Below, in pieces: positions 52,615 through 61,419 of a stretch of DNA of 64,000 bases. Location of the stretch: positions 1 to 64,000 of the forward strand of contig JAEUIH010000004.1 in the NCBI GenBank assembly GCA_016795105.1, read 5' to 3'. The notes under the pieces were generated by a model that was not told where the DNA came from, ran no database searches, and saw nothing but the letters and a program-made list of their open reading frames with translations. Origin of the DNA: Planctomyces sp. GTDB taxonomy: Bacteria > Planctomycetota > Planctomycetia > Planctomycetales > Planctomycetaceae. The translations under genes were made by a program, and so were the position numbers. The stretch's first letter is position 1. Each line of letters opens with the position of its first letter.

Positions 52615-53937
52615 ATGTCGTTGTCAGAAGGTCGATCTCAGCAGCTGTACCGTGAAGCGAAGTCGATCATTCCCGGAGGGACTCAACTGCTGAGCAAGCG
52701 GCCTGAGATGTTCGCGCCGGATCAGTGGCCCGCCTATTTTCAGAGAGCCGCAGGCTGTGAGGTGACCGATCTTGATGGCCGTGAGTACCTCGATTTTACC
52801 CACAACGGTGTTGGTTCCTGTCTGCTTGGATACGCCCATCCACAAGTTGTGAACGCAGTCGTGAATCGAGTTCAAAACGGATCGATGAGTTCTCTGAATA
52901 GTCCGGAAGAAGTCTGGCTAAGTCGAGAGTTGATTGCTCTGCATCCATGGGCAGATCAGGTGCGGCTCGGCCGTTGCGGTGGTGAAGCAATGGCGATCGC
53001 CGCTCGAATTGCACGAGCATCAACGGGTCGTGACGTGATCGCCTTTTGTGGTTATCACGGATGGAGTGACTGGTATCTGGCTGCAAACCTGAATACCGAC
53101 AAGGCGCTGGATGGACATTTGCTGCCGGGTTTAAGTCCGTCTGGTATTCCGAGAGGGCTGCAGGGAACAGCACTTCCGTTCGTGTACAATTCGACCGAGG
53201 AATTGCGTGCAATTGTAGAGCAGCATGGGAAAAACCTTGCTGCGGTGATCATGGAGCCGACGCGAAACATGCAGCCCAAACCAGGGTTTCTTGAATCGGT
53301 TCGAGAATTGAGCGATTCGTGCGGGGCTTGTCTTGTGTTCGATGAAGTGACAACTGGATTTCGATTTCGCCCTGGAGGCATTCATCCGGAGTATGGCGTT
53401 GAACCGGATATCGCCGTGTTCGCCAAAGCACTTGGCAATGGACATCCGATTGCTGCCGTGATCGGCAAAGCCCGGATCATGGAGGCTGCTCAGCGGTCAT
53501 TTATCTCCAGCACGTACTGGACAGAAGGGGTGGGACCTGCCGCTGCATTGGCCACGATTGAGGTCTGTCGTACGCAGGATGTCGCGGGGCATGTCCGTCG
53601 AATCGGCGAACAGTTTCAGGCCATGTGGCGTCAGCTGGCAGTTGAGTTTGAAGTGCCAGTCCAGGTGGGTGGCTATCCGGCTTTGACCACGATCAGTTTT
53701 CAGCATCCACAGAGTGCGGCGTTACTGACCTTATTGACGGTGCGAATGCTCGCTCATGGCATCCTCGCTGGCGGCGGCTTCTATCCGACATTCGCTCATC
53801 AGTCGGAACACATTGCACGATATCGAAGTGCTGCGGAAGCAATATTGCCGGAGATTGGCGCTGCGATTCAAATGAACAATATAGAAAGCCTGATCGGAGG
53901 GCCGGTCAGGCACACAGGCTTCGCTCGTCTCACATAG
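52615..53937 (+). CDS. Class III PLP-dependent aminotransferase (glutamate-1-semialdehyde mutase-like)
   Basis: 440 residues. The N-terminus (SQQLYREAKSIIPGGTQLLSKRPEMF) resembles glutamate-1-semialdehyde aminomutase-like enzymes. The PLP-binding Lys is in VFAKALGNGHP; Asp in VFDEVTTGFRF binds the pyridine nitrogen, and CGYHGWSDW and STYWTEGVG contact the cofactor or substrate. True HemL normally has more conserved SGTEAV/TTLGKI segments, which here read CGGEAMAIA and FAKALGNG. It is therefore more likely a sugar- or amino-acid-type aminotransferase. The sbcD gene is divergent upstream. Substrate unknown. Confidence 0.85.
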   Translation: MSLSEGRSQQLYREAKSIIPGGTQLLSKRPEMFAPDQWPAYFQRAAGCEVTDLDGREYLDFTHNGVGSCLLGYAHPQVVNAVVNRVQNGSMSSLNSPEEVWLSRELIALHPWADQVRLGRCGGEAMAIAARIARASTGRDVIAFCGYHGWSDWYLAANLNTDKALDGHLLPGLSPSGIPRGLQGTALPFVYNSTEELRAIVEQHGKNLAAVIMEPTRNMQPKPGFLESVRELSDSCGACLVFDEVTTGFRFRPGGIHPEYGVEPDIAVFAKALGNGHPIAAVIGKARIMEAAQRSFISSTYWTEGVGPAAALATIEVCRTQDVAGHVRRIGEQFQAMWRQLAVEFEVPVQVGGYPALTTISFQHPQSAALLTLLTVRMLAHGILAGGGFYPTFAHQSEHIARYRSAAEAILPEIGAAIQMNNIESLIGGPVRHTGFARLT

Positions 53938-53985
53938 ATGCCGAGCCGACGCCTGCGGCTTGCCGTTAAACTTTGAGATGTGGAA

Positions 53986-54384
53986 CTATCTAAGACCGCC
54001 GGAGAGGATTCGCTGACCATTGACGAAGACTTCCACGAAAGAGCCGGTTGGCATATTTGGAACGGCCTGGCGGCGTTCCGTGGACAATTCAAGCTTGAGT
54101 CGTCCGAGTGCGATGGTTGCGCTGCCAACTTTGCTGCCATTTACGGAGATGTCAGCGGTTCGACCGTTGAGTGATGCTAAGTTTTGAGCTTCGACAGAGA
54201 AGTTTGTGCGGCTGGCGGAAACGTCATACTTTGCTTTACCCTTCGCCGCAGCAGGTGCTCCTGCGACAGGCAGCAGAGTTGCTGAAAGGATCGTTCGAGG
54301 ACCTTTTGCAGCGATTTCAGTTCCCTGAACAAGAACCAGTGCGGCAAACAGCATGGTTGCACAGCGAATCAATGTGTTCATCAT
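53986..54384 (-). CDS. Small exported protein of unknown function
   Basis: 132 residues. The signal peptide (about 1-26) is followed by an Ala/Lys-rich linker (PVAGAPAAAKGKAKYDV). A beta-like domain carries repeats of the kind TADISVNGSKVGSATI, RLKLELSTERRQAVPNM and SFVEVFVNGQRILSGG. The last resembles an extracytoplasmic adhesion or lectin-like sandwich. No family is recognised. It is convergent with the aminotransferase. ATG at 54384 or 54381. Confidence 0.7.
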   Translation of the reverse strand: MMNTLIRCATMLFAALVLVQGTEIAAKGPRTILSATLLPVAGAPAAAKGKAKYDVSASRTNFSVEAQNLASLNGRTADISVNGSKVGSATIALGRLKLELSTERRQAVPNMPTGSFVEVFVNGQRILSGGLR

Positions 54385-54631
54385 TTTTCATCTCCGAGTA
54401 CGTTGTTTGAAACAGATTAGCGACAACAACGAGAGCCGAAGAAAGCCGTCTGATCCGCCACAGAATTTAAAAAGATTCCGAAACCGAAAATCCCACACTG
54501 GTGGCCGTCGGAGAGAAAAGCAAAGAATAAAAGGCGGATGAATGACCTGAATTTCGCTACTTTCTTTGTCCTGAAGTTCTCTTTAAACTGCCGTGCGGCA
54601 TTAAGAATGTTAAGAAAGCAGCCAACAGACC

Positions 54632-54816
54632 CATCTGCCGTCCGCAAAAGTAGCAGGCAGACTCCGTCTGCCGTCCGCGAGAATCCGGGCAGGGGTGTCG
54701 CGGACGGCACATGGAATGTGCCTGCTACTTTACGGACGGTGGGCGGACGGCACATGGAATGTGCCTGCTACATTGCGGACGGTGGGCGGACGGCACATGG
54801 AATGTGCCTGCTACAG
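54632..54816. repeat. Tandem palindromic repeat array, family D
   Basis: Three copies of GCGGACGGCACATGGAATG, each followed by TGCCTGCTAC (from about 54700, spacing about 44 bp), and two diverged inverted copies (54636-54679, GTAGCAGGCAGACTCCGTCT type). Each unit can form a short hairpin GGCACA/TGTGCC. The same family is found at 35332-35363. No gene is seen between 54385 and 54851. Confidence 0.9.
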
Positions 54817-54851
54817 TTGGGCACGTTAATATTTGAAAGTGAGAGATTTCC

Positions 54852-55514
54852 TTGAGTGATGGCCAGCAGACAGAGCCAAGTGATCAATCGCTGCTCCGCC
54901 GATTTCAGGTTGGGGAGCAGGACGCAGCGACGCGTCTTTACATGCGGTATGCTCGGCGACTTCACGGATTGGCTGTCAAGCAGACGGGAAGTGAATTGCG
55001 GACACGACTGGACCCTGAGGACATTGTTCAGTCGGTGTTTCGGACGTTCTTTCGCCGCGCGAAGGAGGGTTTCTACGAAGTGCCGGACGGGGAAGAGTTG
55101 TGGAAACTCTTTTTGGTGATTGGGCTGCATAAGATTCGGGATGCAGCCACCTTTCATCGGGCATCTCGAAGAAGTGTGAGTCGAACTCAGGCGATGCCCG
55201 AGATTTCAGAGGAACTGACCGACCGAAGGACTCAGGATGCGTTCGCCGAAGAAGCACTTCGAATTGTGATTTCCGATTTGCTGGAACAGTTGTCAGAGTC
55301 TCAGCGTCAGATCGTGATGCTGCGTCTGGACGGTTCTCAGGTTCAGGATATTTCGACACTGACTCGCCGTTCGAAGCGAACTGTTGAACGAACTCTGCAG
55401 AAATTCCGCGACATGCTGCGACAGCAGCTTGGAGAGAGTGTGTCGGGATCCGACGCAGTTGACGAAGGCACTGCAGACGGGAGCAGTGCGGCAGATGAAG
55501 AGGGTGAGCAATGA
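54852..55514 (+). CDS. ECF-type sigma factor in a kinase operon
   Basis: 220 residues from a TTG start (no ATG lies upstream in frame after the repeat). Region 2 covers about 15-85 (RRFQVGEQDAATRLYMRYARRLHGLA, LDPEDIVQSVFRTFFRRA). Region 4 covers about 145-200 (LSESQRQIVMLRLDGSQVQDISTLTRRSKRTVERTLQKF). A Ser/Asp/Glu-rich tail ends the protein. The stop overlaps the following kinase start by 4 bp (ATGA). This sigma-then-kinase order is a common planctomycete design, in which the kinase may control the sigma factor. Confidence 0.9.
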   Translation: MSDGQQTEPSDQSLLRRFQVGEQDAATRLYMRYARRLHGLAVKQTGSELRTRLDPEDIVQSVFRTFFRRAKEGFYEVPDGEELWKLFLVIGLHKIRDAATFHRASRRSVSRTQAMPEISEELTDRRTQDAFAEEALRIVISDLLEQLSESQRQIVMLRLDGSQVQDISTLTRRSKRTVERTLQKFRDMLRQQLGESVSGSDAVDEGTADGSSAADEEGEQ

Positions 55515-58450
55515 ATGATGTGCCGCAGGCCATATCCTCTGAATCTGAGGATCGGATTGAAGACTTCGAGACGCGGCTTGCCGAGGGGGGCGAGTTATCG
55601 TTGCGGGATTTTCTTCCGGAGGCTGGGGATGACGAATATCTGGTCGTCCTGCAGGAACTGATTCGAATTCATCTTGAGCATCAACTGGGTTCCGGAAAAG
55701 CGGCAGATCTGAAGGACTACTTCAAAGAATTTCCTGAGTTGCGTGATGATCCGACCATCGTTCAGGCGTTGGCATACGAAGAGTTTCGTCTTCGTAAACA
55801 GGCCGGGCTTCCGGTTGATACCGAGGAATTGAGAAGCCGATTTGGAAGTCAGATCGAAGGCTGGAGTTCGCTTGCCGGTATTTCATCGGGAGCTGGATCC
55901 TCCGGTGTCGACGAGCAATTCGAGCCACCGACTCTGAAAGCCGGCGACACACTTCTTGATTTTGCAATCGTTGGACAGCTGGGTCGGGGAGCATTCGCAC
56001 GAGTCTACCTTGCTCGCCAGAAATCACTGGCAGATCGTCTCGTCGTCCTGAAGCTGTCCAGTGCTCGACTTCGAGAAGCCCGCAGACTCGCTCGGCTCCA
56101 GCACACCAACATCGTGCCTGTCTATTCTGCAGCAAATGTTGGTCAAATGTCGGTGTTGTGTATGCCGTGGTTCGGGGCAACCACGTTGCGGCATGTGATT
56201 GACGGCCTTTCCGGCAAGTCAAAATCTGTCGCAAGCGGCATTGAGATGTTGAGCACGGTTACGGCATTTGATTCGCGGACATTAAAATCCTTTGAGCTGC
56301 GACCGGCGGATGTAACCGGAGAGGCGACGGCGACTGAATCTCTTGCGACTGTAGATCGAGCCCCCCAGTGCATTCTCGCAGGGCTCAATCACGAGGAGGC
56401 GTGTCTTTGGGTTGCTTCGCGGATCGCTGAAGGATTGAGTCAGGCGCATCAGAGAGGAATTCTGCATCGAGACTTGAAGCCTGCAAACATTCTGCTGACA
56501 GAAGATGGTCAGCCAATGATCCTCGATTTCAACCTGGCATCTGAACGCAATTCTCCGGACGCCGGCGAAATGATCGTTGGGGGTACTCTGCCCTATATGA
56601 GTCCAGAGCAATTGGATGCCGTTGAGACCTTAAAGCCGATCGATGCACGCAGTGATCTGTTTTCTCTGGGAGTCATGTTGTTCGAGTTGTTGTGTGGACG
56701 ACTTCCCTTTGAACTGATCACGACTCAGACAAGGCGAATGATCGAAGAACGCCGAACAAAACAGATCAGTTTTCAGACATCGGGCCGATTGATTACTCCC
56801 GGAACGATTTCGATCCTCCAGAAGTGCCTTAAGCCGGAACCTGCAGACCGATACCAGTCTGCGGAAGAACTGATTCTCGACATCAATCGTCATCTGAGCG
56901 CATTGCCACTGGTGCACGCACTGAATGTGTCGCGTGTGGAAAGAGTACAGAAGTTTGCGAAACGGCACCCGTCATTAACATCCGTGACTGCCATTAGTAC
57001 CGCGGCTATCATGACGATTGCCGCGGTCGGTGCGCTTTGGCTCAGTGCTCAGAACCGAGTGAAGATTCACGAGGCTCAGGAGGCGTACTCCAGTTTCATG
57101 GTGGAGGTCCCTCGAGTCCGTTCCATGGCATTGGCGACCGTTCTTGGCGATGTTGGAGAAGACGCTGCCGAGCAGGAGTTGAGTCGGCTTCTGGATTCGC
57201 TGAAGTCTGCAGACGACGGAAGTGGTCGACAGGAACTTCAGACAGCCCGACTCAGTAAATCGGATCAAAAGACTTTGGCGTCCGTCGTAGTTGAATTGCA
57301 GACACTTCAGGCTCTGGTGCGAAACTCAACTCCTGCGGATGAACAGGCTGCGCCAGATGATCGGGCCGAGGCCAATAAGCAGTCTGAATCGACTCGAGGC
57401 AAAGACCAGGGCTCTCAAGCCGTTCAACCGTACTTCGTGGCACTGAATCAGCTGATGCGGGGTGAGTTTCATTCGGCAGAATCATCGCTGCGAGAAATCG
57501 TGGGAAAAGACCCGAGCAACTTTTCGGCCGCGTTTCTATATGGATTGGCTCAGCGAGGATGTCTTCGGCCCGAGTCTGCTGAAGATCATTTTTCAGCCTG
57601 CATAGCACTTCGACCGGATTTGGCGCAGTCATGGTATCAGCGTGGCGTATGTCGGCTGGCGATGAAAGACTTTGCCGGAGCGGAGTCTGATTTCAGCGCA
57701 GCACTGGAAGTTGATGCTCGTTACACAGCTGCTTTGTTCAGTCGAGCCCTTGCGTCACGAGAACGGCCTGATGGAATTCAGTCGGCGATTCACGACTTGA
57801 CCTCAGCAATCGAAGCCGGTTTTGATGAGACTCGAATCTACTTTGTTCGTGCAGACTTGTATGAGCAGCTTGGGAACGCAGAACTGGCGAAACAGGATCG
57901 GGAGACAGGTCTGCGATTGCCACCGACGGACGTTCGAAGCTGGGTTGCTCGAGCTCTGAAGAAGCTGCCTGATGATCCGGCCGCTGCTCTTATGGATCTG
58001 GAATCCGGTGCACTGCTGGAACCCGATTCACATGATGTGCTCCGCAACAAGGCCATGTTGCTTTCAGAACACCTCGGAAGAGAGGCGGAAGCGATTCAGG
58101 TTCTGGATCGGGCCATTGAGATTTATCCATACGATGCGTTTTTATGGAGTGGTCGAGCAGTGCTGCATGCCCGTCATGGCTCAGCCGAATCGGCGATGTC
58201 TGATATTTCAAAAGCGAGAGAACTTTCAGAAGAACCGATGGTCACTTATCAGGCAGCATGCGTTTATGCGATCCTGTCGAAGTCTCTGCCGGATCAAAGA
58301 CTCGAGGCTCTGAAATTACTGGAGGAAGCGTTTCGCCTTCGTACACAAATCGCACGAATTGCCTGGACAGACAAAGACATGGACGCGATCAGGGATGACA
58401 TGGAATTTAAGCGGCTGCTGGCAGCGTCAGAGATCCTGAATCCCAAGTGA
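55511..58450 (+). CDS. Ser/Thr protein kinase with transmembrane helix and TPR domain
   Basis: 979 residues. The N-terminal about 145 residues carry a helical region (LQELIRIHLEHQLGSGKAADL) often found before planctomycete kinases. The kinase domain is at about 150-470: glycine loop GQLGRGAFARVYLA, Lys181 in VVLKLSS, HRDLKPAN (Asp321), and LDFNLAS, where DFN replaces DFG. SPEQL, DARSDLFSLGVMLFELL and DRYQSAEELI follow. A transmembrane helix is at about 480-503. The C-terminal about 460 residues contain TPR units (LAQSWYQRGVCRLAMKDFAG, YTAALFSRALASRE). Membrane-anchored, with sensing or docking outside. It overlaps the sigma factor by 4 bp. Confidence 0.93.
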   Translation: MNDVPQAISSESEDRIEDFETRLAEGGELSLRDFLPEAGDDEYLVVLQELIRIHLEHQLGSGKAADLKDYFKEFPELRDDPTIVQALAYEEFRLRKQAGLPVDTEELRSRFGSQIEGWSSLAGISSGAGSSGVDEQFEPPTLKAGDTLLDFAIVGQLGRGAFARVYLARQKSLADRLVVLKLSSARLREARRLARLQHTNIVPVYSAANVGQMSVLCMPWFGATTLRHVIDGLSGKSKSVASGIEMLSTVTAFDSRTLKSFELRPADVTGEATATESLATVDRAPQCILAGLNHEEACLWVASRIAEGLSQAHQRGILHRDLKPANILLTEDGQPMILDFNLASERNSPDAGEMIVGGTLPYMSPEQLDAVETLKPIDARSDLFSLGVMLFELLCGRLPFELITTQTRRMIEERRTKQISFQTSGRLITPGTISILQKCLKPEPADRYQSAEELILDINRHLSALPLVHALNVSRVERVQKFAKRHPSLTSVTAISTAAIMTIAAVGALWLSAQNRVKIHEAQEAYSSFMVEVPRVRSMALATVLGDVGEDAAEQELSRLLDSLKSADDGSGRQELQTARLSKSDQKTLASVVVELQTLQALVRNSTPADEQAAPDDRAEANKQSESTRGKDQGSQAVQPYFVALNQLMRGEFHSAESSLREIVGKDPSNFSAAFLYGLAQRGCLRPESAEDHFSACIALRPDLAQSWYQRGVCRLAMKDFAGAESDFSAALEVDARYTAALFSRALASRERPDGIQSAIHDLTSAIEAGFDETRIYFVRADLYEQLGNAELAKQDRETGLRLPPTDVRSWVARALKKLPDDPAAALMDLESGALLEPDSHDVLRNKAMLLSEHLGREAEAIQVLDRAIEIYPYDAFLWSGRAVLHARHGSAESAMSDISKARELSEEPMVTYQAACVYAILSKSLPDQRLEALKLLEEAFRLRTQIARIAWTDKDMDAIRDDMEFKRLLAASEILNPK

Positions 58451-58573
58451 CAATCCGGCCGACAAGCTCGCCAACGCACTCATCACGCTCCGCCGCGATG
58501 ACGATCCCTGGGTTCGCCCCTCGCAGTCGTCGCCCGGGCGGTTGCAGGACGGTCTGGGGTTGTGGGAGTGCAA

Positions 58574-58704
58574 GGCGGGCAGGGGTGCAAGACGGGCAGG
58601 GTTGCAAGACGGGCAGGGTTGCAAGGCGGGCAGGGGTGCAAGACGGGCAGGGGTGCAAGACAGGCAGGGGGGCAAGGCGGGCAGGGGTGGGGACGGGCAG
58701 GAAT
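58574..58704. repeat. 17-bp tandem repeat merging into a family-A copy
   Basis: Eight units of the type GACGGGCAGGGGTGCAA start at 58574, 58591, 58608, 58625, 58642, 58659, 58676 and about 58692. The last runs straight into GGGCAGGAATGCCC and CATCCTACGATTTGG, the family-A sequence. The minus strand would read Cys/Pro-rich (CPPCTPARLA) frames, which I judge non-coding. Confidence 0.92.
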
Positions 58705-58711
58705 GCCCATC

Positions 58712-59203
58712 CTACGATTTGGGGATTTCTTCGAAGATGCCGAGAGTTCGATTTTTTCGGGTGGTTTTGGGGTCGAAGATTTGACCGCTCATCGCCAGCC
58801 AGACGCCTTCGGGGCGAGATAGAACAGCTCCGATCGCGACTCCGACATTGAAAACCGCGTCGCTGCTGCGAAAGTTGGCGGGTTGCATAGCGCCGGTAAG
58901 TACAATGCACTTATCGGGAATATTCAGGAGCTGCATGGCGGTATCGATCATGGTGTCAGTGCCATGAGTAATAATGACATGACGTTCCGGGCAGGCGGCG
59001 ACAGTGGTTCGGACGAGCTCACGATCTTCGGGCGTCATATCGAGGCTGTCCTTGCGCATTACAGATTCAACCACATAATCAAATGAGACTGGCAGTTCCT
59101 GGAGCATTCGCTCGACGCCGGGAGATCCCACCTGATATTGGCTGAGAGCATCAAAATAGACTTTGTCGATGGTGCCACCGACGGTTATGAATCGAATTTT
59201 CAT
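58712..59203 (-). CDS. Short asparaginase-like protein
   Basis: 163 residues similar to the N-terminal domain of type I/II L-asparaginases. It has the first Thr motif ITVGGTIDKVYFD and the second motif HGTDTMIDTA, where Thr and Asp are catalytic, with VLTGAMQP between. The length is half that of classical asparaginase (about 330), so the C-terminal domain that completes the active site in some enzymes is absent. Proteins of this short kind are annotated asparaginase-domain. The start at 59203 gives the family N-terminus (MKIRFITVGGTID); codons to 59290 are less convincing. Activity unproven. Confidence 0.83.
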   Translation of the reverse strand: MKIRFITVGGTIDKVYFDALSQYQVGSPGVERMLQELPVSFDYVVESVMRKDSLDMTPEDRELVRTTVAACPERHVIITHGTDTMIDTAMQLLNIPDKCIVLTGAMQPANFRSSDAVFNVGVAIGAVLSRPEGVWLAMSGQIFDPKTTRKNRTLGIFEEIPKS

Positions 59204-59381
59204 TAAAAACGGAACTTGATTGAGAAGACCATCAGGTGCGGAGGCATTTAAGACAGTAATCTGAGCGGACTCATTATTAACACTGCTCATTCACTGTACC
59301 TGACAGCCGGAAAATCGAAAACGGCTGGGAGACAGGTCAGTCGGACTTTTCACGTGCTTCAGCCGCCTCTACATTCCCGCC

Positions 59382-61310
59382 ATGTCACTCCTTAGCCTGA
59401 ACAAACTGTCGTTTTCGTATTCTGCCCCTGCATTACTGAACAATGTGACACTTCACATTGAACGCGGTGAGCGAATTGCGCTTGTTGGTCGAAACGGGGC
59501 AGGTAAGTCCACCCTGATGAAGCTGATCGCCGGAAGAATTCGCCCGGATGATGGTACAATCGAAACGTTTCCCGACACCGTAATTGCTCAGCTTGATCAG
59601 GAAGTTCCTCTTGGGGGGGAGAAGACGTCGTTTGAAGTTGCCGCGGAGGGATTTGGGGAGCTGGGACAGGCAGTGGCCGTCTATCGGAACCTGAATCTTC
59701 GACAGGCTGGCGGCCATTTGCTGGATCGTGAAGAGCAGGACATTTACGAAAAGAGCAGTACTCAGCTGGCCGACCATGATGCTTGGGGGTGGTCGGATCA
59801 GTTGGAAGCGTTGATGGATGAGATGCAGCTGTCCCCGGATACTCCATTCAAGTCGCTATCGGCCGGAATGAAGCGTCGAGTACTGCTGGCACGGGCAATG
59901 GTTCGCCGTCCGGACATCTTGCTGCTTGATGAACCCACGAACCATCTGGATATTGAGTCAATTGTCTGGCTGCAGGGTTATCTTCGTCGATTTACCGGTA
60001 CTCTGATTTTTGTGACTCACGACCGAGTCTTTCTTCAGGAGCTGGCGACACGTATCGTGGAGGTCGATCGAGGCCGGTTGTTTGACTTCACCTGCGACTA
60101 CGCAACATTTCTGGATCGCAGAGATCAGTTACTTGCGGCAGAAGCTGTGGAGAATGCTCAGTTCGACAAGAAGCTGGCGGAAGAAGAGCGATGGATTCGT
60201 CAGGGTATAAAAGCTCGGCGAACTCGCAACGAAGGTCGCGTTCGAGCACTGAAAAAGATGCGGGAGGATCGAAGCCAGCGCCGCGAGAAGCTGGGTTCGG
60301 CCAAGATGAAGATCCAGGAAGCCGAACGGTCCGGGATGCTGGTTGCACGGCTCGAAAACGTCAGTCATTCGTTTGGAAGTGGCGACGTAATTCGAAACCT
60401 TAACACCACGATCTTCCGAGGAGACCGAATCGGGATTATCGGACCAAACGGGGCCGGTAAGTCGACGTTGCTCAGGATCATTTTGGGCGACCTTCAGCCG
60501 ACATCGGGGACTGTACGCCTGGGGACAAATTTGGCAGTTGGCTATTTTGACCAGCTTCGGAATCAGCTCGACGAGAACAAGACGGCGCGGCAGAACATTG
60601 AAGACGGGACTGACTTTGTGATGGTTAATGGTCAGAAGCGTCATGTGATGGGATTTTTGCAGGACTTCCTGTTTTCACCCGATCGTGCACATACTTTGGT
60701 CAGTTTCCTGTCCGGGGGGGAACGCAATCGGCTGCTGCTTGCCAAGATGATGTCCCGCCCGGCAAACGTACTCGTATTGGACGAACCCACCAACGACCTT
60801 GATGCAGAAACACTTGAGCTCCTGGAAGAGATGCTGCCGCAGTTTGCGGGAACGATTCTTCTGGTGAGCCATGATCGAGCATTTCTGAACAACGTTGTGA
60901 CCAGCACAATTGCCTTCGAAGGTGACGGAAATGTGTCGGAGTACGACGGCGGATACGACGACTGGCAGCGGCAGAAACAGGCCAGAGATCTGGCGGCGGC
61001 AACTGCTCTCGCCAAACCGGCAACAGCTGAATTGGCGTCGAATTCTCAGCCAGTTGCCGTCGTGGCCACGTCGGAGACACCTTCGGCTCGGCAGAAAAAA
61101 CTGAGTTATAAGGAACAGCGAGAACTTGAGACGCTGCCGGCAAAGATCGAGAAGCTGGAAGCGAAGCAGAAGCAGTTAAGTGCATTGCTGGCGGATCCTG
61201 AAGTCTATCAGACTGGTGGAACCCGGGCTGCTGACATTGGCCGAGAGCTTCAGGGTGTCGAAGAAGAGCTGCTCAGCTGCCTCGCACGCTGGGAAGAACT
61301 GGAATCCTGA
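59382..61310 (+). CDS. uup: ABC-F ATPase, Uup-type
   Basis: 642 residues with two ATP-binding cassettes and no transmembrane part. Walker A motifs are VGRNGAGKSTLMK and GPNGAGKSTLLRI. The ABC signatures are the LSAGMKRRVLLARAMV- and LSGGERNRLLLAKMM-type, and the Walker B segments are ILLLDEPTNHLD and VLVLDEPTNDLD. The linker (about 240-305) is basic and helical. The C-terminal segment SYKEQRELETLPAKIEKLEA is a coiled coil, as in Uup, linked to DNA/ribosome-associated roles. No close neighbour shares its transcript clearly; the next gene follows after 109 bp. Confidence 0.93.
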   Translation: MSLLSLNKLSFSYSAPALLNNVTLHIERGERIALVGRNGAGKSTLMKLIAGRIRPDDGTIETFPDTVIAQLDQEVPLGGEKTSFEVAAEGFGELGQAVAVYRNLNLRQAGGHLLDREEQDIYEKSSTQLADHDAWGWSDQLEALMDEMQLSPDTPFKSLSAGMKRRVLLARAMVRRPDILLLDEPTNHLDIESIVWLQGYLRRFTGTLIFVTHDRVFLQELATRIVEVDRGRLFDFTCDYATFLDRRDQLLAAEAVENAQFDKKLAEEERWIRQGIKARRTRNEGRVRALKKMREDRSQRREKLGSAKMKIQEAERSGMLVARLENVSHSFGSGDVIRNLNTTIFRGDRIGIIGPNGAGKSTLLRIILGDLQPTSGTVRLGTNLAVGYFDQLRNQLDENKTARQNIEDGTDFVMVNGQKRHVMGFLQDFLFSPDRAHTLVSFLSGGERNRLLLAKMMSRPANVLVLDEPTNDLDAETLELLEEMLPQFAGTILLVSHDRAFLNNVVTSTIAFEGDGNVSEYDGGYDDWQRQKQARDLAAATALAKPATAELASNSQPVAVVATSETPSARQKKLSYKEQRELETLPAKIEKLEAKQKQLSALLADPEVYQTGGTRAADIGRELQGVEEELLSCLARWEELES

Positions 61311-61419
61311 AAGATTCCGGAAGAATGATTGTCGGCTGGACTTCTGCCCGGCAGAATGCTGGCTCCGTCCACTCGACGCAATTTCTTCCCCCTCTCTATT
61401 CAATTGAAAGTCCGACCTG

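Noticed and set aside
54538-54855. Plus-strand frame of 105 residues before the second sigma factor.
   Set aside because: It runs through family-D repeats, giving repeated GTWNVPATL-like residues, and lacks a credible start signal.
58574-58704. Possible CRISPR array.
   Set aside because: The 17-bp units abut with no unique spacers, and no cas genes are seen. The same objection applies to the 69-bp and 160-bp arrays.
58407-58910. Cys/Pro-rich reading frames (PCPPCTPARLA type).
   Set aside because: Generated by the 17-bp repeat, whose length is not a multiple of three, so all frames drift through similar residues. No ribosome site or conserved feature.
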